Shown here: positions 1 through 10,445 of the stretch, one piece after another
How positions within the stretch are numbered: the first letter of the stretch is position 1
Layout of the letters: every line of letters starts with the position of its first letter
NCBI RefSeq assembly: GCF_042651425.1
Contig: NZ_JBHSCW010000001.1
Location: 186,001 to 250,000, forward strand
Origin: Fodinicurvata halophila
GTDB lineage: Bacteria; Pseudomonadota; Alphaproteobacteria; Kiloniellales; DSM-21159
Direction: 5' to 3'
DNA length: 64,000 nucleotides
Translations under genes and position numbers: made by a program
Notes under the pieces: model-generated
Told to the model about the DNA's origin: nothing
What the model saw: only the letters and a program-made list of their open reading frames with translations
The model's database searches: none

Positions 1-705
1 GATGTAGATGAACAGGGTCACGAAGGAGCCGTAGAGCATGAAGGCCCCGAAGATGGCCTTGCGCATGGTGATGTCGGCACCATCGCTCTCCTGGTACATG
101 TTCTTGATCATCTGGGTCTCGTAGGCGGTCAGGCCTGCGAAGACCAGAACCACGATCACCGAGAGCACCAGCTGGAACATGCCGCTCTGGATGAAGAAGG
201 CATTGACCAGCAGGGCGATCAGCAGGCCGATGGTCGCCATGGCCAGGAACGCCCCGATCGGGCCCAGGTTGCGCTTCGTGGTGTAGCCATAGAGGCTGAG
301 ACCCGCGAAGGCACCGGACGTGATGAAGAAGGCCCGGGCGATCATCATGGGATCAATGGCCGCGTAGGCCGCCATCATCGGTCCGAGCAAGGCTCCCCAG
401 AGCGCCGCGTAGACCCAGAAACAGGCCTGGGCCGCCCCGATGGACTTGGACATCATGATCTTCGGCGCGAAGAAGCCGAGTCCCAGGATGCCGATGAAGA
501 ACAGCCAGAACGAGGATGCCACGGCCTGAACCAGGGCCGGGTTCATGGCAACGATCATCGAGATCGCGCCAGTGAAGGCAATCCCCAGGCACATGTAGTT
601 GTAGACGCGCAGCATGTACTGCCGCAGGCCGGCATCAATCTGCTCCGCCGTCTGCGTCCGGCTCTGCGCGCCGGTCATGTAATTGCGATCTGGACCGAGG
701 GCCAT
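1..705 (-). CDS. Bax inhibitor-1/YccA family membrane protein (3' end beyond window)
   Basis: Integral inner-membrane protein of the Bax inhibitor-1 (BI-1/YccA/YbhL) family. In bacteria these are putative pH-sensitive calcium-leak channels or modulators of FtsH proteolysis. The visible 235 residues hold a soluble N-terminus (about 35 residues, MALGPDRNYMTGAQ...), then six or seven hydrophobic helices. They include the family-typical YETQMIK stretch near residue 200. The ATG at 705 is preceded by an AGGAG ribosome site (cgaaagagaggagtgag). The family is usually 230-250 residues, so only a few C-terminal residues are missing at the window edge. It reads away from the SDR gene. The family call is firm; the cellular role is inferred from the family only. 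Confidence 0.9.
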   Translation of the reverse strand, partial: MALGPDRNYMTGAQSRTQTAEQIDAGLRQYMLRVYNYMCLGIAFTGAISMIVAMNPALVQAVASSFWLFFIGILGLGFFAPKIMMSKSIGAAQACFWVYAALWGALLGPMMAAYAAIDPMMIARAFFITSGAFAGLSLYGYTTKRNLGPIGAFLAMATIGLLIALLVNAFFIQSGMFQLVLSVIVVLVFAGLTAYETQMIKNMYQESDGADITMRKAIFGAFMLYGSFVTLFIYI

Positions 706-997
706 CTCACTCCTCTCTTTCGAAAAACGGTGTCTGACTGCATTAGATATGAGGCATTCCTTGTTCCAAATCAATCGAATCCGGATGCGTGGAAACCTCG
801 AATGCCGCTTTTTCTCAACTTATCGCATGTCTCACACGCGATCCAACACCCCCGGCCGCGACAGGAATACGATAGAGGCTGGATATCCTTGCACTTTTCC
901 TGCTGCCCCGCAGGCAGTCAGACAGTGACAAAGCGGTTTCAAGAAAACAATAGTTACCCGCAGCGGACTCGACCATAAGCGAAGAAAGGAAGACATC

Positions 998-1756
998 ATG
1001 GATCTGAAACTGCAGGGCCACAGGGCTCTTGTCACCGGCGCAAGTTCCGGAATCGGGGCGGGAATCGCCAGGGTGCTCGCCGAGGAGGGTGCGCGTCTGG
1101 TCATGACCGCCACCAACCGGCAGCGCCTAGAAGGCGTGGCCCAGGAGATCGTTGCCGCCGGCCACGCGGACCCTGTCCTCCTGACCGCCGATATCACCGA
1201 CGCTCAGGCCGTGAATGAGCTGGCCGAACAGGCGCGCAGCGCCCTGGGTGGAATCGACATCCTGGTGAACGCCGCCGGCAGTTCCCGGCCCACGGACACA
1301 CAGGCCGACGATGCCTTCTGGGAGGAAGCCATCGAGCTGAACTTCTCCTCGGCCCGGCGCCTGACGCAGGCCCTGCTGCCCGACATGCGCACGCGCAAAT
1401 GGGGCCGCATCATCAACATCAGCGGCACCATGGAGCCGCGCAGCATCAATGCCGCGAGCGCCGCGAAGGCCGCCCTTCATGTCTGGGCCAAAGGGCTGTC
1501 CTGCGACGTCGCCGCCGAGGGCATCACCGTGAACTGTGTCGCCCCGGGACGCATCAACAGCGCCCAGATCCTGAACCGGCTGCATCCCACCGAGGAGAAT
1601 CGCCAGGACTTCATCGCCCGCAACATCCCCGCCGGCACCTTCGGCGAACCCGAGGACATGGGCTACATGACGGCCTTCCTCGCCTCGCCGCTGGCCTGGT
1701 ACATCACGGGCGCGGTCATCCCCGTGGACGGGGGCATGCACTACTTCGCGCACTGA
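998..1756 (+). CDS. SDR-family oxidoreductase lacking the usual catalytic tyrosine
   Basis: Cytoplasmic short-chain dehydrogenase/reductase, 252 residues, the normal length for a classical SDR. The nucleotide-binding TGASSGIG motif is at residues 13-20 and NAAG at 91-94, as expected for a Rossmann fold. In place of the YxxxK active site it has NAASAAK at 151-157. Lys157 is present, but the position four residues before it (153) is Ala, not Tyr. The region that normally carries the catalytic Ser reads NISGT. The PGR segment after beta-6 and a normal C-terminus (DGGMHYFAH) are intact, so it looks like a folded protein, not a wreck. The start has a good ribosome site (aagaaaggaagacatc). The substrate is unknown; a divergent SDR subgroup with altered chemistry is my preferred reading. 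Confidence 0.85.
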   Translation: MDLKLQGHRALVTGASSGIGAGIARVLAEEGARLVMTATNRQRLEGVAQEIVAAGHADPVLLTADITDAQAVNELAEQARSALGGIDILVNAAGSSRPTDTQADDAFWEEAIELNFSSARRLTQALLPDMRTRKWGRIINISGTMEPRSINAASAAKAALHVWAKGLSCDVAAEGITVNCVAPGRINSAQILNRLHPTEENRQDFIARNIPAGTFGEPEDMGYMTAFLASPLAWYITGAVIPVDGGMHYFAH

Positions 1757-1783
1757 TCGGCAAGGCCTGGCACAGCGGGCGGC

Positions 1784-2269
1784 TCAGTAGGGCCGCCCGT
1801 CCTTGTGCGTGAACTGCCATTGACCGTCCGGGCCAAGCACAGCCTGCAGGTCGTCCTGGGGATAGCTCACCGCATCCCCGCTGCTGCGGTCGCCCACCTC
1901 CAAGTAGAGCACATCCGCGTCACTGCGGTTGACCAGGTGGTGGGCGACGCCACCGGCGGGGAACCCTGCACACATGCCGGAAGACAGCGTGATCTCCTCG
2001 TCCTCGGTGATCAGCGTCGGCGCACCCTCCAGGATATAGATGAACTCGTCCTGGCGGCTGTGGCGGTGCAGCAGGGCCGATTCGCCGCCGGGCTCCAGGC
2101 GCGTCAGGTTCACCCCGAAGCTGGTCAGGCCGAAGGGTGTGCCCAGAGGCCGCTTCTCCCGCTTCGCCATGCGGCTGAAGAAGGGTTCGGGATAGTTTGA
2201 GGGTTTGCTGCGTTTTTCGGCCTCCCCGGCCTTGAGGGCGCGCGGGGCCGGATCGCCTGCCTCGTTCAT
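1784..2269 (-). CDS. Cupin-domain protein
   Basis: Single-domain cupin of 161 residues, cytoplasmic, with no signal peptide. The two conserved cupin motifs are visible: the first contains HRHSRQDEFIYILEG (metal-binding His, His and Glu), the second has FPAGGVAHHLVN. Such proteins bind a metal and act as small dioxygenases, isomerases or sugar/ligand binders; nothing here fixes the substrate. I chose the ATG at 2269 over the upstream in-frame one at 2326 because it follows an AAGGAG ribosome site and the extra 19 residues would be unconserved. It converges on the SDR gene with a 27-base gap, and the BCCT carrier gene begins downstream on the same strand. Confidence 0.8.
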   Translation of the reverse strand: MNEAGDPAPRALKAGEAEKRSKPSNYPEPFFSRMAKREKRPLGTPFGLTSFGVNLTRLEPGGESALLHRHSRQDEFIYILEGAPTLITEDEEITLSSGMCAGFPAGGVAHHLVNRSDADVLYLEVGDRSSGDAVSYPQDDLQAVLGPDGQWQFTHKDGRPY

Positions 2270-2356
2270 GGCCTTGCTCCTTTCGCAAGCATGCAAGCAG
2301 AGCGATCCGGTTGTGTCGAGATCCACCGCAAGGCCCTCTCGACCTCAAAATCCCCG

Positions 2357-3967
2357 CTACAGCTTCTCGACGTCAGGAGGTGCGCCGACTTTCACGTTCG
2401 ACACTTCCTCGCTCATCAGACCGCGCGCCAGGGCGAAGATCATGGCAAAGACCAATACGAAGATCGGAAGGCCGATCACCGTAATGACCTGCTGCAAGGC
2501 TTCCAGGCCGACGGAGCCGGCCAGAACGATCAGCATGGCGGCCACCGCGCCTTCGGCCACGCCCCAGAACACCCGCTGGCGCACCGGCCCCGAGTCGGCG
2601 TCTCCGGTACACAGCATATCGACGACCAGCGAGGCGGAATCCGAGGATGTGGCGAAGAATATGGCCACGATGACGACGGCCAGGCCCTGGATCAGGGTTG
2701 TCGCCGGGAAATGCTCGAAGAAGGCGAACATGGCCAGAGGCACACTTTCCGCGACCGCGGCGGAAAGTTGGCCGGCCTGGTCTCCCAGAGCCTCGCGGGC
2801 AACCGGACCGATGCCGTCGATCTCCATGGCCGACCACCCGAAGATGGCAAACCAGACCAGGGTGAAGAGCGAGGGGGCGAAGAGCACGCCCAGGACAAAT
2901 TCCCGGATCGTGCGCCCCTTGGAGATGCGGGCGACGAAGATGCCGATGAAGGGCGACCAGGTGACGGTCCAGGTCCAGTAGAAGACTGTCCAGCTGCCCT
3001 GCCAGCCCCAGCGACCATCCTCCTGGGTGTACTGGGCAAGCGTGTCGTTCCAGAACGCCATGGGTACGATGTTCGATATGTAGATTCCCAGCGTTTCGAC
3101 GATGCCCCGCAGCAGGAACACGGTCGAGCCGGCCAGCAGCACGAAGATCATGAGGGCCGTCGCCATGCCGATATTGATGTTGGACAGCAGCTTCACGCCG
3201 CTGTCGAGCCCGGCGACGATCGAAGCGACCGCGACAGCGGTCAACACAGCGATGATGATCACCTTGGTGGTGACACTGTCGGACACGCCCGTCAGTTCCG
3301 TCAGCCCTGCATTGATCTGGGAGGTTCCGAGGCCGATCGATACGGCGACCCCGAACAGAGTGCCCAGGACGGCGAAGATGTCGATGGTCTTGCCTATGGG
3401 ACCGTAGATCCTGTCGTGCAGCAGCGGGTAGAAAACGGAACTCACACGCACCGGCAGGTTATAGCGATAGATGAAATAGGCGAACGCCAGGCCGGGCAAC
3501 GTGAATATGGTCCAGGTATGCAGCCCGAGATGATAGAGTGAGAAACCCATGGCATCTCGCGCGGCCTCCACGGTATGGGGTTCCACGTCGGGCCGCGGCG
3601 GATTGGAAAAGTGGAAGACCGGCTCTGCCACGCCCCAGAACATCAGGACAGTGCCAATACCGCCGGCGAAAAGCATCGTGAACCAGGACAGGTTCCCGTA
3701 CGCCGGCCTGGCGTCCTCCCCACCCAGGCGTATGTTGCCGTAGCGGCTGATTGCCACCCACAGCAGGAAGAACAGCCAGACATTCACCCCGAAGATGAAA
3801 AACCAGCCCAGGTTGGTGACGATCCACTCGCGCCCTGCAGTAAAGGCATCCCGGATGGACTCCGGCATGATGACCAGGGCCAGCAGGAAGACGATCATGG
3901 CAGCGGCGGACGTAAAGAAGATGGTTGGCTCGGTACGCAGCCCGAGACGTTTTGCGAGTTCGTCCAT
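2357..3967 (-). CDS. BCCT-family betaine/choline/carnitine transporter
   Basis: Inner-membrane sodium- or proton-coupled carrier for quaternary ammonium compounds such as glycine betaine, choline or carnitine, used for osmoprotection or as nutrients. It is 536 residues long with about 12 hydrophobic helices. Family signatures include GWFFIFGVNVWL in the first helices, the glycine-rich MFAGGIGTVLMFWG segment, and the strongly conserved aromatic/charged region WTWTVTWSPFIG...ARISKGRTIREF around residues 320-355, which forms part of the substrate path. There is no long osmosensing C-terminal tail as in BetP; the protein stops about 20 residues after the last helix. The start ATG follows a GGGGGAATGCTGAT leader. 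No betaine-metabolism gene is adjacent, so the substrate remains open. Confidence 0.93.
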   Translation of the reverse strand: MDELAKRLGLRTEPTIFFTSAAAMIVFLLALVIMPESIRDAFTAGREWIVTNLGWFFIFGVNVWLFFLLWVAISRYGNIRLGGEDARPAYGNLSWFTMLFAGGIGTVLMFWGVAEPVFHFSNPPRPDVEPHTVEAARDAMGFSLYHLGLHTWTIFTLPGLAFAYFIYRYNLPVRVSSVFYPLLHDRIYGPIGKTIDIFAVLGTLFGVAVSIGLGTSQINAGLTELTGVSDSVTTKVIIIAVLTAVAVASIVAGLDSGVKLLSNINIGMATALMIFVLLAGSTVFLLRGIVETLGIYISNIVPMAFWNDTLAQYTQEDGRWGWQGSWTVFYWTWTVTWSPFIGIFVARISKGRTIREFVLGVLFAPSLFTLVWFAIFGWSAMEIDGIGPVAREALGDQAGQLSAAVAESVPLAMFAFFEHFPATTLIQGLAVVIVAIFFATSSDSASLVVDMLCTGDADSGPVRQRVFWGVAEGAVAAMLIVLAGSVGLEALQQVITVIGLPIFVLVFAMIFALARGLMSEEVSNVKVGAPPDVEKL

Positions 3968-4370
3968 ATCAGCATTCCCCCTGTTCTTGGTTATGCCTCA
4001 GGCCTGCAAACTTGCTTTATCGGGCGCGTATTATCTTCTTCGCGCGACGATACGGTCCTCTCTTTTCCTTGGCCCAGCCCAGCTTCCGTGAAGTGGGCAA
4101 GTATTCTTGCTCTAAGGTTGCACGTCCTCGTCAGCATGCGCTGTCTTGGCGCTTCATTGCAACCAATCTTTGAATAAACCGAATCTCAAATCCAATAATT
4201 GCCACAAGAAACCCGGCAAAACGAAAGTTTCCGGCATAGGAAGAAAAGCTCAAAAGCGCGTCCTGTCCGAGCGAAGGAGGCTTTTACGCAATGAGTCTTG
4301 GGTGATGCCCAGGAGCATGGGGGCAGGACTTGCCTTCCGAAGCACTCCCATAGATGGAACGGAGGCCGAA
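3968..4370. other. Intergenic region upstream of the BCCT gene
   Basis: About 400 bases without a convincing gene. The left part is the leader and promoter region of the BCCT gene. The right part lies downstream of the FtsX-type permease gene; it is relatively AT-rich around 4170-4250, and an imperfect hairpin at 4253-4285 (AAAAGC...GCTTTT arms) could help terminate the permease transcript. A good ribosome-site-like sequence at 4273-4280 precedes only a four-codon open frame. I see nothing else. Confidence 0.5.
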
Positions 4371-6928
4371 TCAGTCGTTGCGCATCAGCGGCGCAGCCTT
4401 CTGGGACAGCGCCCGCCAGGTGCCCACAAACCCGAAGACCAGGGTGACCGCCACGGCGGCTACCACGGTGATCGCGGCCTGCCACGGCAGGAAGTGGAAT
4501 TCTCCCCGCATGACGAAGACCAGCACGGCCCAGGCGCCCAGCGTCCCGAAGACCACCGCTACCAGCGCGGCGCTGGCGCCCAGCAAACTGAACTCCATCA
4601 GGTAGGCACGCGCCACATCCCTGCGGGTGGCGCCCAGCACCTTGAGCACGACGGAATCGTAGATCCGCCGCTGCTGCCCCGCGGCGACGGCCCCGGCCAG
4701 CACCAGCAAGCCCGCCAGCAGGGTGACCGAACCTGTGGCCGTCACGGCGGCGGCGGCGTTGCGCAGGATTTCGGCGACGCTGCCCAGGGCCTCCTTGACC
4801 CGAATGGGCGAGACATTGGGAAAGCGGTCGGTGACCATGCGCTCCAGGGCCAGCTCCTGCTCCGGATCCAGGCGCACCGTGGCGATGTGGGACTGGGGCG
4901 CGGACTCCAGCATGCCGGGCGAGAATATCATGACGAAGTTGATGCTAAGCTCGGCCCAGTCGATCTCGCGCAGGTTGGCGATCTCGACCTCGATGTTGCG
5001 CCCCAGCACGTTGATCGTCATCTCGTCGCCCGGGCCGATGTCCAACAGCTCGCCCACTTCGTTGTCCAGCGAGACCAGGGGCGGGCCGTCGTAGTCGGCG
5101 GGCCACCACTCGCCCTCGGTGACGGTGGTGTTCTCCGGCGGTTCCGCCGTCCAGGTCAGGCCGCGGTCGCCGCGGAAGACCCAGCGGATGTCCTCGGGAA
5201 TGTCCATGTCTTCCGGGGCAACCCCGTTCACCTCCGAAATACGGCCGCGCAGCATGGGGACGTGATTGACTTCCTCCACCCCTTCGAAATTCCGCACGTC
5301 CTCGACAAACGAGTCGATCTGGTCCGCCTGGATATCGATGAAATAGAAGCCCGGTGCCTCTTCGGGCATGTCCTCCAGCACCTGGCGCTTCAGGTTGCCC
5401 TCGACCAGGGCAATGGCCACCAGAACCGTGAGCCCGAGCCCCAGGGATGTGATGACACTGCCCGTGGCCGCCCCGGGCCGATAGAGATTGGCAACGGCAA
5501 GCCGCAGGCCGGGACGGCGGCTGCGCGGCAGCTTGCGCGCCAGGAACGCTATGCCGGTCGCGGTCACGCGAAAGGCCAGAAGCGCGCCGATGGCCCCGCC
5601 CACGAAGCCAAGCGCAACCTGGCCGCCATCGGTTCCCACAACGGCGATGGCAATCAGGGCCAGAGCGAACACCAGGATCGCCGCGCCGACCGCCGGCGAG
5701 GGTCGCGCCGTCGTCCGCGACACCAGCCCGCGGAACAGGGCGGCTGCGGGGATCTTCTGGGCCTGCGACAGCGGCCACAGCGAGAAAACCAGGGTGGTCA
5801 GGATGCCGAAGGCCGTGGCCAGCAACAGGGGATAGGGATAGACGCCGGTCGCGATGGGATAGTTCAGGCGTTCGGCTAGGATGGGACCGAAGACCAGCGG
5901 CGTCATCGCTCCGATCAGCAGGCCGCCGACGATTCCCGCAAGGGCCAGGACCAGGATCTGGATCAGGTAGGTCATGAAGACCAGGCGCGCCGGCGCGCCC
6001 AGGCATTTCATCGTGGCGATGGTGCTCTGCCGGCTCTGCAGGAAGGCGCGCACGGCATTGGCGATCCCGACGCCGCCCACCAGCAGGGACGTGAGGCCGA
6101 CCAATGTCATGAAGATCGTGATCTGGTGCACGAAGCGGTCCAGCCCGGGTGCGGCATTGCTCAGGTCGCTGACCCGCCAGCCGGCATCGGGAAAAGCCTC
6201 GTTCAGCCGGCCTTTCCAGCCCTCCAGGCTCTCGCCCTCCGGCAGGTCCAGTCGATAGTGGTGATAGATCAGGCTGCCGGGCTGGGCCAGCCCGGTCTGG
6301 GCAAGTCCCGCCTGCGAGATCATCACCCGGGGGCCCAGAGTGAAGGCACGCGTGGTGCGGTCGGGCTCGCGGGTGATGACACCGCGAATCTCGAACCGAC
6401 CCTGGCCCAGTTCGATCTCGTCCCCCACCTCCAGCTCGAGGCGATCGAGCACACCGCGATCGACCAGGGTCCCGTACAGGCCCTCCTCTTCCGCGAGCTG
6501 GCTTGCCGGCTCACCCGCCGGCTCCGTCTGCAGTGCCCCATAGAGCGGATAGCTCGAATCCACGGCCTTCAGTTCGGCCAGACGACGCAAATCCGAACTT
6601 TCGGCGTTGCGAACCATGGCCCGCATCTCGGTGGTGTGGGAAAAGCGCGCGCTGTTGTCGCGCAACCAGCTTTCCTCCTCTTCCGTTGCGGCGCGATGGA
6701 TCAGGCGCAGTTCCACCTCGCCGCCCATCAGGGTGCGCCCGTTGCGCTCCAGCCCTGTCATCAGGGCTTGCGACAGGGACTGCACGCCGGCAATGGCCGC
6801 CACACCCAGAACCAGGCAGGCCAGGAAGATGCGGAAGCCCTTGAGGCCGCCGCGCATCTCCCGCCGCGCCAGGCGGGCGGCCAGGGACAGTGAAGCCCGC
6901 ATGCCGTTGGACTCTGTATCCGTCCGAC

Positions 6929-6932
<4 letters not shown>
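4371..6932 (-). CDS. FtsX/MacB-type ABC transporter permease (YbbP-like)
   Basis: Inner-membrane permease of 853 residues with the architecture of YbbP. It has an N-terminal transmembrane helix (about residues 34-56), a periplasmic domain, a three-helix FtsX core, further helices in the middle, a second periplasmic domain and a C-terminal FtsX core ending in helices near 740-830. The family works by mechanotransmission, extracting or shuttling lipophilic molecules in the outer leaflet rather than moving a solute through a channel. The start overlaps the stop of the ATPase gene by four bases (ATGA), so the two are translationally coupled. The divergent neighbour is a TesA-like esterase, as in E. 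coli, which suggests joint work on lipid or acyl substrates. The substrate is inference. Confidence 0.92.
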
Positions 6933-7690
<758 letters not shown>

Positions 7691-7817
7691 GTCTGTCTCC
7701 TGGAATCTCCAGAAAAGGCAGGCTCTCTGGACTGGTTGAAGTGGTTGCGTGACGTTCCCGATATAGGGTGGTCAAGCAGCGGATCAACGCGGGTTGCCTT
7801 GATCGCGCCATCCTGCA

Positions 7818-7851
7818 CCTTAATTCTGGGAATGAAATGTCAGAATTAAGG
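7818..7851. promoter_or_regulatory. Perfect 11-bp inverted repeat in the ybbA/tesA divergent region
   Basis: Arms CCTTAATTCTG (7818-7828) and CAGAATTAAGG (7841-7851) match perfectly across a 12-base spacer. No T-run follows on either strand, so a terminator is unlikely. The position, 45 bases before the esterase start and between two divergent genes, fits an operator. The binding protein is unknown. Confidence 0.45.
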
Positions 7852-7895
7852 CCCGTTGCTCAACCGTTTCCGCTCACCCGTCCAGAACACCGGAT

Positions 7896-8561
7896 ATGAT
7901 GAAAAAAACGACTCTCCTGTCCTGTTGTCTCGCTCTCGGTCTCTTGTCCGCGCCGCCTGCCTGGGCCGAGGAGACGCTGCGCCTCATGGCCTATGGCGAT
8001 TCCCTGGTGCACGGCTACGGCCTGCCCGATGGAGAGACCTTCCCGGATCAGCTGGAAGCGGCGCTTCGTGAGCAAGGGCATGACGTGAATGTTCTCAATG
8101 CCGGCAACTCCGGCGATACCTCCAAGGCCGGCTTGTCACGCGTGGACTGGGCGCTGGCCGACGATCCCGATGCTGTCATCCTGGTTCTGGGCGCCAACGA
8201 CGCCCTGCGCGGGCTGGAGCCTTCCGCCATGGAGGACAACCTCTCCGAACTGATCGTGCGCTTCCGGCAGGAAGAGCTGCCCGTTCTGTTGGCCGGCATG
8301 ATGGCGCCGCGCAACCTGGGGCCCGAATACACTGAGGAATTCGACTCGGTCTTCCCGCGCCTGGCCGAGGAGCACGACGTACTTTTCTACCCCTTTTTCC
8401 TCAAGGACGTCGCTGCCGAGCCCGAGCTCAACCAGGACGACGGCATCCATCCCAACGCCAAGGGCGTCGCCGTTATCGTCGAGAACATCCTGCCCAAGGT
8501 CGAGGAACTGATCGAAGAAACTCGCTCAGGTGGCACCTCCGGCGACGACAGCGCGTCCTGA
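7896..8561 (+). CDS. tesA: TesA-like arylesterase / lysophospholipase (SGNH hydrolase)
   Basis: Exported esterase/thioesterase/lysophospholipase of the SGNH (GDSL) family, 221 residues. It has a signal peptide (MMKKTTLLSCCLALGLLSA..., cleavage expected after PAWA). Block I GDSLVHGYGL holds the nucleophilic Ser near residue 36, block II is the Gly in NAGNSGDT, block III is GAND (oxyanion Asn), and block V DGIHPN holds the catalytic Asp and His. Length fits periplasmic TesA. In E. coli tesA lies divergent from ybbA-ybbP and the proteins are reported to associate; the same arrangement here supports the assignment. The C-terminal 15 residues are a low-complexity Gly/Ser tail. ATG codons at 7896 and 7899 are both possible starts. 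Confidence 0.9.
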   Translation: MMKKTTLLSCCLALGLLSAPPAWAEETLRLMAYGDSLVHGYGLPDGETFPDQLEAALREQGHDVNVLNAGNSGDTSKAGLSRVDWALADDPDAVILVLGANDALRGLEPSAMEDNLSELIVRFRQEELPVLLAGMMAPRNLGPEYTEEFDSVFPRLAEEHDVLFYPFFLKDVAAEPELNQDDGIHPNAKGVAVIVENILPKVEELIEETRSGGTSGDDSAS

Positions 8562-8651
8562 CCCCTTCCTTGCTTTCCAGTCCCGTCTCGCCCAGAAAGA
8601 GGCCGGTCTTCTATTTCGAATCAATCAATCCGCCACAGAACGGAGTCTGAA

Positions 8652-9692
8652 ATGCAATACCGTCCGCTGGGCCGTACCGGCCTCAACGTGAGTACGCTCT
8701 GCCTGGGCACCATGACCTGGGGCGAGCAGAACACGCTGGAAGAAGCCTTCGAGCAGATGGACTACGCCGTGGCCAACGGCGTCAATTTCTTCGACACGGC
8801 CGAGATGTACCCGATCGCCACGCGGGCCGAAACCTATGGCCGAACCGAGGAGATCATCGGCGAATGGCTGGCCGCACGCGGCGGGCGCGACAACCTGATC
8901 CTGGCCACCAAGGCGGTAGGGCGAAGCACACGCTTCCCCTACATTCGCGACGGAGAGCCCCGGCTCAACCGCCAGCACATCCGCCAGGCCGTGGACGACA
9001 GCCTGAAACGCCTGCAGACCGATTACATCGACCTCTATCAATTGCACTGGCCGGAGCGCTCTACCGACCGCTTCGGCAAGCTGGGCTTCCACGAGGTCCC
9101 CGACGAGGATACCGTGCCCATCGAGGAAACCCTGGAGGCCCTGGACGAGCAGGTGCAGGCCGGCAAGATCCGGCACATCGGCCTGTCCAACGAGACGGCC
9201 TGGGGGACCATGACCTTCCTGAAGCAGGCCGAGGCCGGCACGGGACCACGGGTCGCCTCTGTCCAGAACCCTTACAGCCTGCTCAACCGCAGTTTCGAGA
9301 CCGGCCTGGCCGAGGTGGCCCTGCGCGAAGACTGCGGCCTGCTGGCCTATGCCCCCGTCGCCGCCGGCGTGCTGACCGGAAAGTACCAGGGCGGCCGCCG
9401 CCCTGAAGGCGCGCGCCTGACCCTGTTCCCCCAGAACTCGCGCTACATGAATCCCCAGGCCGATGCCGCCGTGGCGAAGTACGTTGCCCTTGCGCATGCC
9501 TGGGAGCTCGACCCGGCGGTCATGGCCCATGCCTATGTCTTCGGCCGGGCCTTCGTAACCGCCTCCATCGTCGGCGCCACGCGGATGGAGCACCTGGAGT
9601 TGGCCTTCGAGGCAGAGCAGACCGAACTGCCCGAGGAACTTCTGGAAAGCATCGAGCAGATCCACGCCGAGCACACCTACCCCTGCCCCTGA
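8652..9692 (+). CDS. NADP(H)-dependent aldo/keto reductase (Tas-like)
   Basis: Cytoplasmic aldo/keto reductase, 346 residues, a TIM barrel reducing aldehydes or ketones with NADPH. The N-terminal MQYRPLGRTGLNVSTLCLGTM and the TAEMYP (catalytic Tyr), ATKAVG (Lys) and YQLHWPER (His) motifs match the E. coli Tas subgroup closely, as does the insertion around FGKLGFHEVPDED. The expected catalytic Asp is in NFFDTAEM. A good ribosome site (acggagtctgaa) precedes the ATG. It follows the esterase gene by 90 bases on the same strand but there is no clear functional link. The physiological substrate of Tas-like enzymes is not settled. Confidence 0.92.
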   Translation: MQYRPLGRTGLNVSTLCLGTMTWGEQNTLEEAFEQMDYAVANGVNFFDTAEMYPIATRAETYGRTEEIIGEWLAARGGRDNLILATKAVGRSTRFPYIRDGEPRLNRQHIRQAVDDSLKRLQTDYIDLYQLHWPERSTDRFGKLGFHEVPDEDTVPIEETLEALDEQVQAGKIRHIGLSNETAWGTMTFLKQAEAGTGPRVASVQNPYSLLNRSFETGLAEVALREDCGLLAYAPVAAGVLTGKYQGGRRPEGARLTLFPQNSRYMNPQADAAVAKYVALAHAWELDPAVMAHAYVFGRAFVTASIVGATRMEHLELAFEAEQTELPEELLESIEQIHAEHTYPCP

Positions 9693-9794
9693 GCGGCACC
9701 TCCTAAGCACGGATGGTTGCACAAAGACCCTTGCCAGCCGGGGCCCGATCAGGGCTATGCTGGCAGGGTCGCAAGCCGGTGCAGGAGGTGAGCC

Positions 9795-10340
9795 ATGAGA
9801 CTCTTTATCGCCCTTCCCTTGCCCGACGAGGTGCGTGAAGACCTCTCCGAGCGTTGCAACGGCGTCCCGGGAGCCCGCTGGATTCCTCCGGAGAATATGC
9901 ACCTGACACTGCGCTTCATCGGCGAGGTGGACAACGCGCAGGCAACCGACATCGACGATGCCCTCGTCAGCCTGAACGGGAAGGGCTTCGACATGACCCT
10001 GTCCGGAGTCGACGTCTTCACGGACGGGCCGCGCATTACCTCGCTCTGGGTCGGCGTGGAAGCCAATGAAGCCCTGAACCGGCTGCAGGGAAAGGTGGAG
10101 CAGGCGCTCGTTCGCACCGGACTGCCCCCGGAACGTCGCAAGTTCAAGCCGCATGTCACCCTGGCAAGAGGGAAAATCGAGAATGGCCGGAAGCTGCAGC
10201 AGTTCATGTCCCGCAATGCGCTGCTGAAGCTGGGCCCCTTCCGGGTCAACGACTTCGTGCTCTTCTCCAGCTTCCTGTCCCAGTCCGGACCTCTCTATAC
10301 CCAGGAGGCCGTTTATCCGCTGGAGCCGGCCTACGCATAG
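9795..10340 (+). CDS. thpR: RNA 2',3'-cyclic phosphodiesterase (2'-5' RNA ligase family)
   Basis: Small cytoplasmic 2H-phosphoesterase of 181 residues that opens 2',3'-cyclic phosphates on RNA and can ligate 2'-5' RNA ends in vitro. It starts MRLFIALPLPDEV, typical for the family. The two catalytic HxTx motifs are present: HLTLRFIG near residue 36 and HVTLAR near residue 119. Length is normal. The ATG at 9795 follows a strong AGGAGGTGAG ribosome site. The neighbours are unrelated. Confidence 0.93.
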   Translation: MRLFIALPLPDEVREDLSERCNGVPGARWIPPENMHLTLRFIGEVDNAQATDIDDALVSLNGKGFDMTLSGVDVFTDGPRITSLWVGVEANEALNRLQGKVEQALVRTGLPPERRKFKPHVTLARGKIENGRKLQQFMSRNALLKLGPFRVNDFVLFSSFLSQSGPLYTQEAVYPLEPAYA

Positions 10341-10445
10341 AGCAGGGACACGACAGGCTCACAGCGTCTTCGTCCAAGGGCCTTGACCTCTCGGCTCCGG
10401 CAGGCCAAGTCTGCGGCTTGTATCGACCGTCGAAAGGCTCCACGC

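Noticed and set aside
4253..4285. Possible hairpin terminator after the FtsX-type permease gene
   Set aside because: The arms are interrupted by bulges and the T-run is short, so I list it only as part of the intergenic description.
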